Source: Stentor coeruleus
Taxonomy: Eukaryota > Ciliophora > Heterotrichea > Heterotrichida > Stentoridae
Direction of reading: 5' to 3'
Assembly (NCBI GenBank): GCA_001970955.1
Contig: MPUH01000199.1
Coordinates: 19,661 to 83,660 of the forward strand
Length of the DNA stretch: 64,000 nucleotides
The translations under genes were made by a program, and so were the position numbers. Shown here one piece after another: positions 52,419 to 62,500 of this stretch. Below the pieces are notes generated by a model. The model was not told the DNA's origin and did no database searches. It saw only the letters and a list, made by a program, of their open reading frames with translations. Positions within the stretch are counted from its first letter, which is position 1; each line of letters starts with the position of its first letter.

Positions 52419-54050
52419 ATGCGCTCAAGCCAAACTCCTCTACGTTTCCGAACCCTTCCATCCTCAGTACTCGGTGAGTCTCGAACTTTATACCTAGACA
52501 AAATCAGACATAGAAAAATCAAGCCTAAACCTCAAACAAATGCATTTTTAGCTTCATCAGTACTAAAACTCTATTTCCTCCCATACTTTTCAGATCTCTA
52601 CAAAACAAAAGAAAACAATCAAAGAAAATCACGTTATGGTAATCGAAGTCCTACAATATCTCCTGTAAGTACAAAATATACAAGATTAGCTGATATACTT
52701 AAAGAATATATTAATCAAGCACAATTCGATCTAAAAAACCTCAACAATAAACTCCAAACTATTGAATCAGATAAAAACCATATAATAAATGAAATCAGTA
52801 AATATAAGTCTATAATAGCAAATCATAAAGGAAATCTAAATATAATAAACTATCAAAAGAAAATATTCCAAATCTGGATTAGGAATTTTGAGTTATCAAA
52901 AACTTCGATTCAGAATAAAATGATAAAATTCAAAGACAAAAGTTGGAAGAGTAAAGAAAAGTATATAAAATTGCAACAAAAATATTGTGATGAAAAGATA
53001 AGTAATGATATGTTGAAAAATAAAACTCAACAATATCAGCATTGGCATTGTTTACATCAAATGATTAATCAAGTTAATGGGGAGTCGTTAAAAGGGGTTT
53101 ATTATGCTGTGGATGGGATGATAAATAAAGAGAGTTTAGAAGGGAAAATGAAAATGATGCATGGAAGCTGTGAGATGATGAATGGGATTATGGATAAAAA
53201 ATTAGCTTTGTATGTTATGAATACAGTTCATGCATCAAGACAGAGGTATAGGTTTTTGAATCAAGCTAATAAACATGCTAAAGAGAGGTTTGAAGTATTT
53301 AAACAACTTAAAGCTTTAAGAGTTTCTATTGTAGAATACATGGAAAATTTGATTTTAACGTTGAAATCGAATGAAACTGAGTGCGAAAACCTTTCTCTTT
53401 CTACTAAGAATAAAGAGAAAGAAATTGTGGATTTTTCTTCTGAATATGAAGGGATTCAAGAAAAACTAAGGGAGGCTCAGGCTTTGCATAGATCATCAAA
53501 GCCTGAACTGATATGTAAAACATGCAATCGAACATATATTGAATTGGAAAACTATAATTGGTCTTGCTCAGTTCACACATCTGAATGGAGTGGGTCTATG
53601 TATTGGTGTTGTGGATCAGTATATAAAGAATCAATTGGGTGTCAAAAACGTAAACATCAAGAACGTAAAGATGAAGATTATCAAGAAGCTCTTGTTTTCT
53701 CGATACTCACTGAAGATAAACAAGGACCAACTTTCTGCACTAACTGTAAAACTCCAGGACATACTTCACAAAAATGCTCATTCGACCCAAACTCCCCAAA
53801 TACTTCTTTCACAAAAAACAAACACAAAATCCGCGTTCGTATGATAAACCAAAATCTCAAAAAAAAACTCAATCGAATACTTCCAACATCAAAACTAAAA
53901 AACAACAACTTTTCTGATATTTATCAAATAAAAACAATTGCTTCAACAAGTGTTAGCCCTGAACCAAGTTTAATATCAGAAGGTGGGTTATCAAGTAAAT
54001 CTTTCATTAAAATTAGATCAGAAACTCCAACATTTAAAAGTATACATTAA
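52419..54050 (+). CDS. Coiled-coil protein with CHORD-like Cys/His module and CCHC zinc knuckle (paralog)
   Basis: 543 aa in one frame. Basic N-terminus, then coiled coil at about 85-345 with a Met/His-rich middle (KMMHGSCEMMNGIMDKKL). Residues ~365-420 form the Cys/His module CKTCNRTYIELENYNWSCSVH...YWCCG...GCQKRKH, and ~440-455 the knuckle FCTNCKTPGHTSQKC. The tail is basic and Ser-rich. Same order and spacing as the gene at 40819-42673, so they are paralogs ~11 kb apart. Zinc binding is certain by pattern; RNA binding is likely; the cellular role is unknown. Confidence 0.85.
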   Translation: MRSSQTPLRFRTLPSSVLGESRTLYLDKIRHRKIKPKPQTNAFLASSVLKLYFLPYFSDLYKTKENNQRKSRYGNRSPTISPVSTKYTRLADILKEYINQAQFDLKNLNNKLQTIESDKNHIINEISKYKSIIANHKGNLNIINYQKKIFQIWIRNFELSKTSIQNKMIKFKDKSWKSKEKYIKLQQKYCDEKISNDMLKNKTQQYQHWHCLHQMINQVNGESLKGVYYAVDGMINKESLEGKMKMMHGSCEMMNGIMDKKLALYVMNTVHASRQRYRFLNQANKHAKERFEVFKQLKALRVSIVEYMENLILTLKSNETECENLSLSTKNKEKEIVDFSSEYEGIQEKLREAQALHRSSKPELICKTCNRTYIELENYNWSCSVHTSEWSGSMYWCCGSVYKESIGCQKRKHQERKDEDYQEALVFSILTEDKQGPTFCTNCKTPGHTSQKCSFDPNSPNTSFTKNKHKIRVRMINQNLKKKLNRILPTSKLKNNNFSDIYQIKTIASTSVSPEPSLISEGGLSSKSFIKIRSETPTFKSIH

Positions 54051-54098
54051 AAAAAAAAACTATAATAAAATTTCATATTCGAATGTAAATTATAATAA

Positions 54099-56261
54099 TT
54101 GCTTATGGTGAAAAGTTCGATTAGAGTTATCATTAGGACAAGACCTACTGCGAATTTTGCATCAAAGAACTTGAAGATTGATATTGAGAAAAAAACAATT
54201 GAAGCGTTTATACCTAAAGATGATAATCAAGGGCTTATAAACAATCAACAAGAAAATTGGAAGTTCAAATTTGATGAATTCCTTCATAATTCTACTCAGG
54301 AAGAGGTTTATGATATATGCGGGAGGGATATTATCCATAGTATCCTTGAAGGATATAATGGTACAGTTTTTGCCTATGGGCAGACTGGTGCAGGTAAGAC
54401 TTACACAATGTCAGGGGGTTCTCAAAACTACAAATTCCGTGGCATTATCCCAAGAGCAATCTCACAGATCTTCAATGAGATACAAAACAAGTCAGAATTT
54501 TCTTACGTTGTCAAAGTGAGTTTTGCTGAAATATACAACGAACTAATCTATGATTTACTATCTAACACTCCTCCAAGTGAACAAACAGGGAATATTATGA
54601 TTCAAGATGACCCAAAATTTGGTATAACCGTAAAAGGTTTGACCCAAGTATTATGTGGAAGTGAAGAAGATGCTTTAAATCAAGTATTTGAAGGTGAATC
54701 AAATAGAACAATAGCTGAACATAAGCTTAATAAAAATTCAACAAGGTCGCATTGTATATACACATTACATATGGAATGTCGTAGTCGTGTAGAATCCAGT
54801 GAAAAAGTTGTTTACTCAAAGCTGAATTTAGTAGATTTAGCAGGTTCAGAAAGGACAAAAAAGACTGGAAGTGAAGGTTTAACTCTTACTGAAGCTAATT
54901 TTATCAATAAATCATTGAGTTATATGGAACAAGTCGTCATCGCCTTATCAGAAAAAAATCGTGAACATGTCCCATATAGACAGTCTAAACTTACTTATTA
55001 CTTAAAAGATTCAATTGGAGGGAACTCTAAAACTTTGATGGTCGCAAATATTTGGCCTGAACCTGAACATATGGAAGAAACTATCTCTACATTAAGATTT
55101 GCCACAAGGATGATGAGAGTGTCTAATGAAATAACAATAAATGTTGAACTTGACCCAAGCCAACTTGTTGACCGATACAAACGAGAAATCCGTGATCTAA
55201 AACAAGAATTAGCTATGCACGATACTTTAGCTAATCGAGGTAGAGTTGTATATGAGACATATACTCCTGAACAACAATATCAAATCCAATTATTAGCCGA
55301 AAGGTATTTAGAAGGTGATCTTGATGAAGTAGAAATTGAAAGTTTAAGACAAGTACGAGAGCTTTTTAATCAAATCAAAAATATTTATAGAAAAACTATG
55401 ACTCGTCTTGGTGCTGAAGATATTAAAAGCCGATCACGTCCTGCGACAAACAAAACTGGGACATTAAAAGGTAATGAAGTAAAAGGGTTTGAAGAAAGGG
55501 AAGAAGGTGTTGGACAAGAAGAACACTCAGGAGGTTTTGGGCTTGGTAAAGCAAATCCAAACTCTCGACCTGTAGATTCAAGTGCTTTAGAGCCGAAAAA
55601 TCAGTTTTTTCAAGAAGAAGAAATCGAAGAGAAAAAAATCAGTTCAAGAGAAGAAGCTAAAAAAGCTAGTGCGAATAGAAACTCTAAAAAAATTCCACAT
55701 ATAGATAAAAACCAAGCTTTTATGGAATTCAAAAATGGTGAAGGTAAGGAAATTGACTCAACTTTGAATGATAATAAAGATGATTTGAAAGAAAGGAAAA
55801 ACAAGATAAAGTATTTGACTGATGAAGTAAATGGATTAAAAAAACTTATTGATGAATGCAAGGATAATTTGGATAATATAAGAAATGAAAGGCATAATGA
55901 TGAAGAAGATGTTATTGATGAAGAAGAATTTGCCTTGATTAAAAAATTAAAAGATTATAAAAAAGCTTATAGGTCGAATTATGATCAATTGAAAGCTAGT
56001 AAAGATGAGATAAATGCTATAAATCAGAATATTGAGTTTGCTAGAGATAAGCTTATTGCGGAGTTTGAGATTTGGTATGAGAAGAAATTTGGAGCCCAGC
56101 CTGAAATGATGTCAAGAGAGTCTGCAAGAGAAAGACCACAAACTGAAGAAAAAACTAATGAAGACCTTGACCTTGATGCTTTAGCTTATATCAAAGCTAA
56201 GAAAAATGTTCAAACCCTACACAAAGCTAAAAAAGTCCTCGGCGCAGTAGGTAAAGCTTAA
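54099..56261 (+). CDS. Kinesin-9 family motor (KIF9-like)
   Basis: 720 aa. An N-terminal motor domain of ~345 residues starts VKSSIRVIIRTRPTANF. Nucleotide motifs: P-loop GQTGAGKT (~93), switch I NSTRSH (~213), switch II DLAGSE (~247), and the HVPYRQSKLTYYLKDSIGG microtubule-binding block. The segment after the motor (VDRYKREIRDLKQELAMHDTLANRGRV...YTPEQQYQIQ) is typical of kinesin-9 (KIF9/Klp1), a motor of the ciliary central pair. The rest is a charged coiled coil. Start ATG at 54099 gives two residues more than the next Met. The gap from the upstream gene is 48 bp. Confidence 0.93.
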   Translation: MLMVKSSIRVIIRTRPTANFASKNLKIDIEKKTIEAFIPKDDNQGLINNQQENWKFKFDEFLHNSTQEEVYDICGRDIIHSILEGYNGTVFAYGQTGAGKTYTMSGGSQNYKFRGIIPRAISQIFNEIQNKSEFSYVVKVSFAEIYNELIYDLLSNTPPSEQTGNIMIQDDPKFGITVKGLTQVLCGSEEDALNQVFEGESNRTIAEHKLNKNSTRSHCIYTLHMECRSRVESSEKVVYSKLNLVDLAGSERTKKTGSEGLTLTEANFINKSLSYMEQVVIALSEKNREHVPYRQSKLTYYLKDSIGGNSKTLMVANIWPEPEHMEETISTLRFATRMMRVSNEITINVELDPSQLVDRYKREIRDLKQELAMHDTLANRGRVVYETYTPEQQYQIQLLAERYLEGDLDEVEIESLRQVRELFNQIKNIYRKTMTRLGAEDIKSRSRPATNKTGTLKGNEVKGFEEREEGVGQEEHSGGFGLGKANPNSRPVDSSALEPKNQFFQEEEIEEKKISSREEAKKASANRNSKKIPHIDKNQAFMEFKNGEGKEIDSTLNDNKDDLKERKNKIKYLTDEVNGLKKLIDECKDNLDNIRNERHNDEEDVIDEEEFALIKKLKDYKKAYRSNYDQLKASKDEINAINQNIEFARDKLIAEFEIWYEKKFGAQPEMMSRESARERPQTEEKTNEDLDLDALAYIKAKKNVQTLHKAKKVLGAVGKA

Positions 56262-56302
56262 TAATACTAACTTGAATTTTAAGCTAACTTATTTTAAATA
56301 CA

Positions 56303-58132
56303 TTACTTGAAAGGACGTTTCCTCTCAACACTCACCGATCCTTGCCTTCCATTCCTATCTTTCAAAGGTAATTTCCCAATAACTTTCCCTAAAACTCTCA
56401 CAGTCTTTTGTTTTTGTTCTTTCTTATCATTTCTTTCACTTTTCTCCACTTTTTCTACCTTATCCGCATTAAACATCGACTTATCTTTATCAATAGAAAA
56501 ACACGAACTCATACTTTCAACTTCATTTTCTGTTTTTGAATCCTGGGAATTTTTCTTTTTCTGCGCTGGGGTTCTTGGACATGATATAAACTCAATAAAC
56601 GGCACATTACCAATTTCAGTCCTCACTTCAATCAAATACTCAGTTTTTCTTTCTAAAACCACTTCTTCTTCATTAAGAAAATATGTTTCTCCAACTTTCA
56701 AAACTGGGTTTTCTAATTTTAATCCTTTATAAATATTTTCAATTAAAGTTTCAATTCCAGGGCCACGGAATTCATCTCTGATTTTTTCATTGATAATTCT
56801 TTCATGGATAATTTGTTCATTTAATCTTTCTGTATAAAGTTTTTCATGCTGATATTTTTCAGTGAGTTTTATTGTAAGTTTTTTTTCTTCATTTAAACTT
56901 TCTGCAAGTTCATCACATGCTTTTTGGGATTCTAATAAAGATTTCTCAAGTATGGTTATTGATGAAGTAAGACTTTCTATACATTCAGTTCCTTCTTGTA
57001 TGCTAAGATTATTAACTGTTATTTCCCCTTCAAGCTCAGATATTCTATTTTTAAATCCTTCACATTGAGTTTTTAATTCATTGATTTCACTTTCATATTC
57101 AATTTTTTCCTGATTACTCCTATCAAGATCTTGTTTTATTACTAAAATTTCATATGAAAGCTTATCAATTGTGTCACTTCTCTTTTCCACTTCTAAATTC
57201 AACTCTTGTATGGCAGATTTTCCTCTAAGGATTTCTTGTTCTGCTTTTAAAAGTTTGTTTTCAATATTTAACTTTTCCTGATCTTCATTTTCCCTCCACT
57301 CTTTGCCTATTTGTAAAAGCATTTCCTGCATTTCTTGCCGACGTTTGTCTTCATGAGCTAATTCGGTTTTTAAATTTTGCACTTGTTGCTTGAGGATTTC
57401 AGTTTCATCATTAGCGGCAACAGTTTTAAAGCATGTCAATTTTTCTTCTAAATGTCTTTTATCTTCAAGTAATCTATCTAAATATCCTTGAAGTTTTAAT
57501 GCTTGATTGATATTTTCTGCGATTTCTAAATCTTTTTGCTCTAAAAGTCTTAACATGGATTTTTCTCTTTCTTGAGCTTGGCATACAAATTGACTATATT
57601 CTTTAAGAGTTTCTTGATGTTTATCTTCAACTTGTTGTTTAGAGTTGTTTTCTAGAGATAGTTTTTCTTTAGTGTTTTGGAGTTCTGAAGAGAGTTCTTG
57701 GATAGTGAAATTCTGCATTTTTAGTTGGAGTCTTAGTCTAGGCCAGTCATTTTCTTCATCGGATACGGTTATGATGTTGCTTTCTGGGGATAGCTCGCAT
57801 GAATGCTCGCAATTTTCTATAGAAATTTGAATCATGGGAGACTCAGGAATGTCGGGGATATGGGTTAGTGGCTCTTCACCTGATAAGGGAAGCCAAAAAC
57901 GCTCTTTACGTATGATGTCTTGAGAAAAAACTACTGTGCCTATTGTTGTTGAATCCTCAGACATACTTTTCAATGTGATTTTTAAATAACCTTCACTAGG
58001 AAGACATACGGAATGGTCTGGGGTTAATGGGGTTATTATATCTTGTAAAATATCGTTATGATGAATATAGCATCCGAGCTGGGATGGGTCGCATTCGATA
58101 CCTTCAGCTTTGAGAACTTTTAATATTGACAT
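56303..58132 (-). CDS. Large coiled-coil protein with N-terminal C2-like region
   Basis: 609 aa. Residues ~1-110 are beta-rich (VCLPSEGYLKITLKSMSE, IQISIENC) and could be a C2-like fold. Residues ~125-440 are a long coiled coil of the ELKTQ/LEKSL type. Residues ~445-505 form a small globular part (IETLIENIYKGLKLENPVLKVG). The C-terminus is basic and Lys/Ser-rich. No named family recognised; the C2-plus-coiled-coil layout is common in ciliary transition-zone proteins, which is inference only. It converges on the kinesin gene with 41 bp between stops. Confidence 0.75.
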   Translation of the reverse strand: MSILKVLKAEGIECDPSQLGCYIHHNDILQDIITPLTPDHSVCLPSEGYLKITLKSMSEDSTTIGTVVFSQDIIRKERFWLPLSGEEPLTHIPDIPESPMIQISIENCEHSCELSPESNIITVSDEENDWPRLRLQLKMQNFTIQELSSELQNTKEKLSLENNSKQQVEDKHQETLKEYSQFVCQAQEREKSMLRLLEQKDLEIAENINQALKLQGYLDRLLEDKRHLEEKLTCFKTVAANDETEILKQQVQNLKTELAHEDKRRQEMQEMLLQIGKEWRENEDQEKLNIENKLLKAEQEILRGKSAIQELNLEVEKRSDTIDKLSYEILVIKQDLDRSNQEKIEYESEINELKTQCEGFKNRISELEGEITVNNLSIQEGTECIESLTSSITILEKSLLESQKACDELAESLNEEKKLTIKLTEKYQHEKLYTERLNEQIIHERIINEKIRDEFRGPGIETLIENIYKGLKLENPVLKVGETYFLNEEEVVLERKTEYLIEVRTEIGNVPFIEFISCPRTPAQKKKNSQDSKTENEVESMSSCFSIDKDKSMFNADKVEKVEKSERNDKKEQKQKTVRVLGKVIGKLPLKDRNGRQGSVSVERKRPFK

Positions 58133-59510
58133 TTGAATTATTAAATATTCAAAAAATTAAAATGTCCGCTATGAATTCTTATATTTAATTTGTATCAGGT
58201 GAAATAATTTTGTATATTGATGATAGGAAAATATATTGAAATAATAAAGATATTGAGAGATAGTTTGTGAAGAAAAATTGAGGAAGTGAGTATTTCTTTG
58301 TAAATATAAATTATGTTTATGATATAAGGAAATAAAGAGAAAATATAAGTTTTTTTTTTGTGTTTTGATGGTAGGCTATGGGTGGTTTCTTATATTCTTA
58401 AGACATGAATATTTTTTTGATGATTTTGTAGGTTTTCTGGATTTTATAAGATTTTTATTTGAAGTTTAGCTTNTGATTTTGTAGGTTTTCTGGATTTTAT
58501 AAGATTTTTATTTGAAGTTTAGCTTTTTTAAGGTTTTGAAGGAAAATTTTGTAAATTTAATAGATATGTATGATGAAAATTAATAGTGCTTTAATTATTT
58601 TTAAGATTTGTTGGAGTTTTGATTAAATAAGTTAAAGAATATGATATAAATAAAATATATAATATATTGTTAAGAGTTTTTTGATTTGTAAATTATACTA
58701 GTTCTGATAAAAATAATTTTATGCAAAGTAATGAAAAAAATATTTACCTTTAATTATAGCCTTAAGATTTATAAGCCATTATCTATAAAAATCTAGCATA
58801 ACTATTTAAGAGACATAAATTTTAGTTTCATCAAAACTATATAATAAAATGATAAAATATGATAGTAAATCATAAATTAAAGATTTTGCTATCTTATGTA
58901 GCAGAGGTAAAATCTCAATATTAAAATCATAAAAAAACTAAGTTTTTACAAATTACAATGGAAAATAATCTTTAAAAAATACTCTGTACTTAATGAACAA
59001 AAATATTTCACATTTTTGAAAATACCAGAGACCCAATAGAAAAACCTAAGAAAATATATCTTTTCATCAAGCATTTAAAGCATATTACTTTATCTGATAT
59101 ATCATCAAGAAGCTGGAAATATACTATAATAAAAATGCTTTCACCAATCCAATAGTGGTGTAATTAAAAAATGAATTTCCCAAGCATAAAGACTTTATTA
59201 GTATATTTTTCAATGCATATCCCTGCCACTATTATAATAAATTCCAAACTCTTAAAAATAATAAATTTTAAAATCTTATCCCTATACCAGACTATGAAAT
59301 CTTTATATAAAAAATTATTATAGTAAATATATATTATTGGCATAAATAATATGCAAACTTAATCTTGTTATAATATTTTTTAGCAATTTATTATTATAAT
59401 TATATCATATTTAGATAGTTTATTAAATTTTATTATAATCATAGTTTAGATATTATTACAATATTAAATATTCTAGTCATGGCTGAAAGTTTAGATATAT
59501 AAAATATATA
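58133..59510. other. Gene-free ~1.4-kb divergent intergenic region
   Basis: 58140-58640 is G-rich and nearly C-free on the plus strand, as expected for the 5' flank of the minus gene. A contig joint lies at 58421-58525. The remainder is AT-rich without recognisable gene or RNA; it must include the 5' region of the TmcB-like gene. Confidence 0.55.
58421..58525. repeat. 52-bp duplication around a single N (contig joint)
   Basis: 58421-58472 equals 58474-58525. Intergenic, no gene affected. Confidence 0.95.
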
Positions 59511-62500
59511 ATGAATGGTAGTGAAAATTCAACAACTAAAGAATTGCAGAAAATTGCCCAAGGGACTTCGAAAAATACCTCAACTTTTTTTATTATCAAG
59601 CTACAAGAAAACACAAAAAAAATTATGTTCAAAATGATGCTCAAGCTATTTCCATTAAGCTATGAATCATCAGGATCACCAAGAACTCAAGTAGTTATGC
59701 TCTGTATATCAGTAATAATCCAAACTTTACATCTTTTAAGCCTATTATGGTTCCCTATTGAAGATTTAAAATATTGGGAAAAATTTAAGATATTCTGGAC
59801 AATACTAGGCTATAGTCGATTTGACAATATCTGTTCAACATTAAACATATTACCAACATGTTTTTACTTATCCTTATCTTTAATATCCTTTCAAACTATA
59901 TGTATTGCAATATTCATCATATTTTACATTGAACAGAACAAAGATAGTGCATTTCTTCAAGGAATTATTAGAAAATTATATAGTTTAATGAGCACTTATT
60001 TATATATCCCTATATTATGTATTACTACATTGTATACAAAATATTCTATATCATCATCAGATACAATTGCCGAATATAATATTAAATATACTGACCTTGA
60101 AATCTCAGCATTTTCTCCTGCAATTGCAGTTTGTGCCTTAATCCATTTTCTGAATGATTATTTTTATTCGGTACTTCACTATGAAAATCGTCATTCATTC
60201 GCTAAATATAACTTAGAAAGTAAGCCTCATTCTAGAATCGATAAACTTAAGGTTTTGATCACAACAATTTTAGTAGTTTTTTATGTTATTTTAGCGAATT
60301 CTTATAGAGAAGTTTATAGGGCTATATATGCGATAGGGTGTTTCATACTAGCTTTAGCGTATTTTAAGTATCAGCCATACTTTTCATCATATGCTAATCT
60401 TTTGCATATTGGCAGCTACACATTTGTTTGTTGTACAGCATTGATTTTTGAGTTCAGTTACTTAACAAATAACTCTGTTTATTTGTTTATTATAAGTATT
60501 TTTGTCACTCCTATGATCGTAGGAATTATCATATACAAATCCTCAGAGTACTTTTCACATAAAGTCCTTATTTTAAATGAAGCTAATTCCTTGTATGAGT
60601 TCGAAAAAGCATTACGGCCTTTATTTTTTGCTAAAGACCATGAAGAAAACTATGAAAACATTATAACAACTTTTTCCGATGCTTACAAAGACAAACATTT
60701 CGGTAAAAGCCCTTTTATGGTTATTTGGTTAACAAACTATTGTTTTTACACACTTGAAGATGATAGTTTAACTCGAATCAAAATCGGCACAGAAACTGAT
60801 TTAGAGTCAACTCTTGATTCAGACTTCCAGCTTTTCCGTTTAAGAGAAACAATTAAAAAAGGTGGTCTAGAATATAGAGAAGATATCGATTATCTGAATT
60901 TCCGCTTTAAACTTGAAAAAGTTAAGCTTGATGATGAACATTTATGCATATCTTTATTAGAATTCTTAAGACAAATGAGCTCAGAAACAAACTTTAAATA
61001 TTTACTTTCTAAACTTATACCTAGTATATCGCATTTATTATCCCATGTATCAAATCAATATCAAGCACTTATATTAAAATACCCAAAAAGTACAGCAATA
61101 TTAGAACTTTATGCATCATTTCTTAAGAATATTATAAATCATTATGACAAAGCTGCTGAATTGAAAAGGAAAAAAGAAAATTTGTTGTATTCCAATAAAC
61201 AAGGACATTTGAAGACTATAAGTTATTTTGATGAAGAAAATGCTTTGATTATTATTAGTGGGGCTAGGGAATCATTTGCGATTATTACTTTTGCTAATGA
61301 AAAAGTGGGGAAAATATTAAGACAACCTGTGAATACAATTATAGGAAACTCGATATCTTCTTATGTCCCATATCCGTTTAGTATTGGGCATAATCAGCAT
61401 ATGCAGAAGTTTTTGATTACTTGTAGTAACTCTGATATTAAACTTCCATTAGGGTTGTTTTTACAGACACAGATTGGGTATTTAGTGGAATGTTATATAC
61501 AGATACGTTGTACAGCTTTGGATGCAAGTCCTTTTTTCATTGTGCTAATGAAAGAAAGAAGAACAAAACGAGAAATCGGCATCCTAAGCTCAGCAGGTGT
61601 TATTCTAAACCACAGCGAGCGTTTCCCAAGTCTTCTTGGCGAAAATGCCTTATCCCTCAAAGACAAAAATCTTGACGACTACCTCGAAGGTATCTCCTAT
61701 CACAATCTTCAAGAAAACTACCCAATAATAATCCAACGAGAATTTACTCAATTCGCTGTAATCCGATCATTCAAAATCATAAAAAAAAAAAAAGTTAATG
61801 TCGTCTATATCCTAACAGATGAAAAAGAAATCGCAGCTTGGTTTAAAGGAAAATATCTAAATGAAATCGAATACAACTACAAACAAAGAATTGATATGAC
61901 AAGTACATTAGACGAACAAAAAAGTGATAGGAATCCAGATGAAGAAATAGAAGAAAACAATGAGAAATTCGAAAAAATCTTCACAACAATGAAAGAAGAC
62001 TCAACATTAGCGCTAAAATCTGAAAATGTTCAAGCTGAGTCTGATACAATTTTAGTAAGGGAGAAAACTATTGCGATAAGCTCGAAAAATTATAATGGAA
62101 GTTCTGGGCAGAATAGTTTATCGAGTAATCCTCGTTTTACTATAGTTTTTAAGTTTTTAAGCAGGTTCAGATACATAAGTTGTGCTTTATTTTTTGTGGT
62201 ACTATCATTACAAATTGCTATTATTGTGGTAATTAATATGAAATATACTATTGAAAATCCTGATGAAATGATCAATGTTGCTGAAACATCTGCTTTGCTA
62301 TCTAAAATAGCTTTACTGGCTAGAGGTTTGTATTTAAATTCTGATAACCCAATGCCAGATATTAATAGTTATAATGATTTCCAAATAGCCTATAAAAATT
62401 TAACAGACGAAAAATCTCTTATTAAAAATATTGTCCATGATTCATCATGTGACTTAAAGATAGTTTTTCCTATAGATAAATACATTGAAATCAACACACT

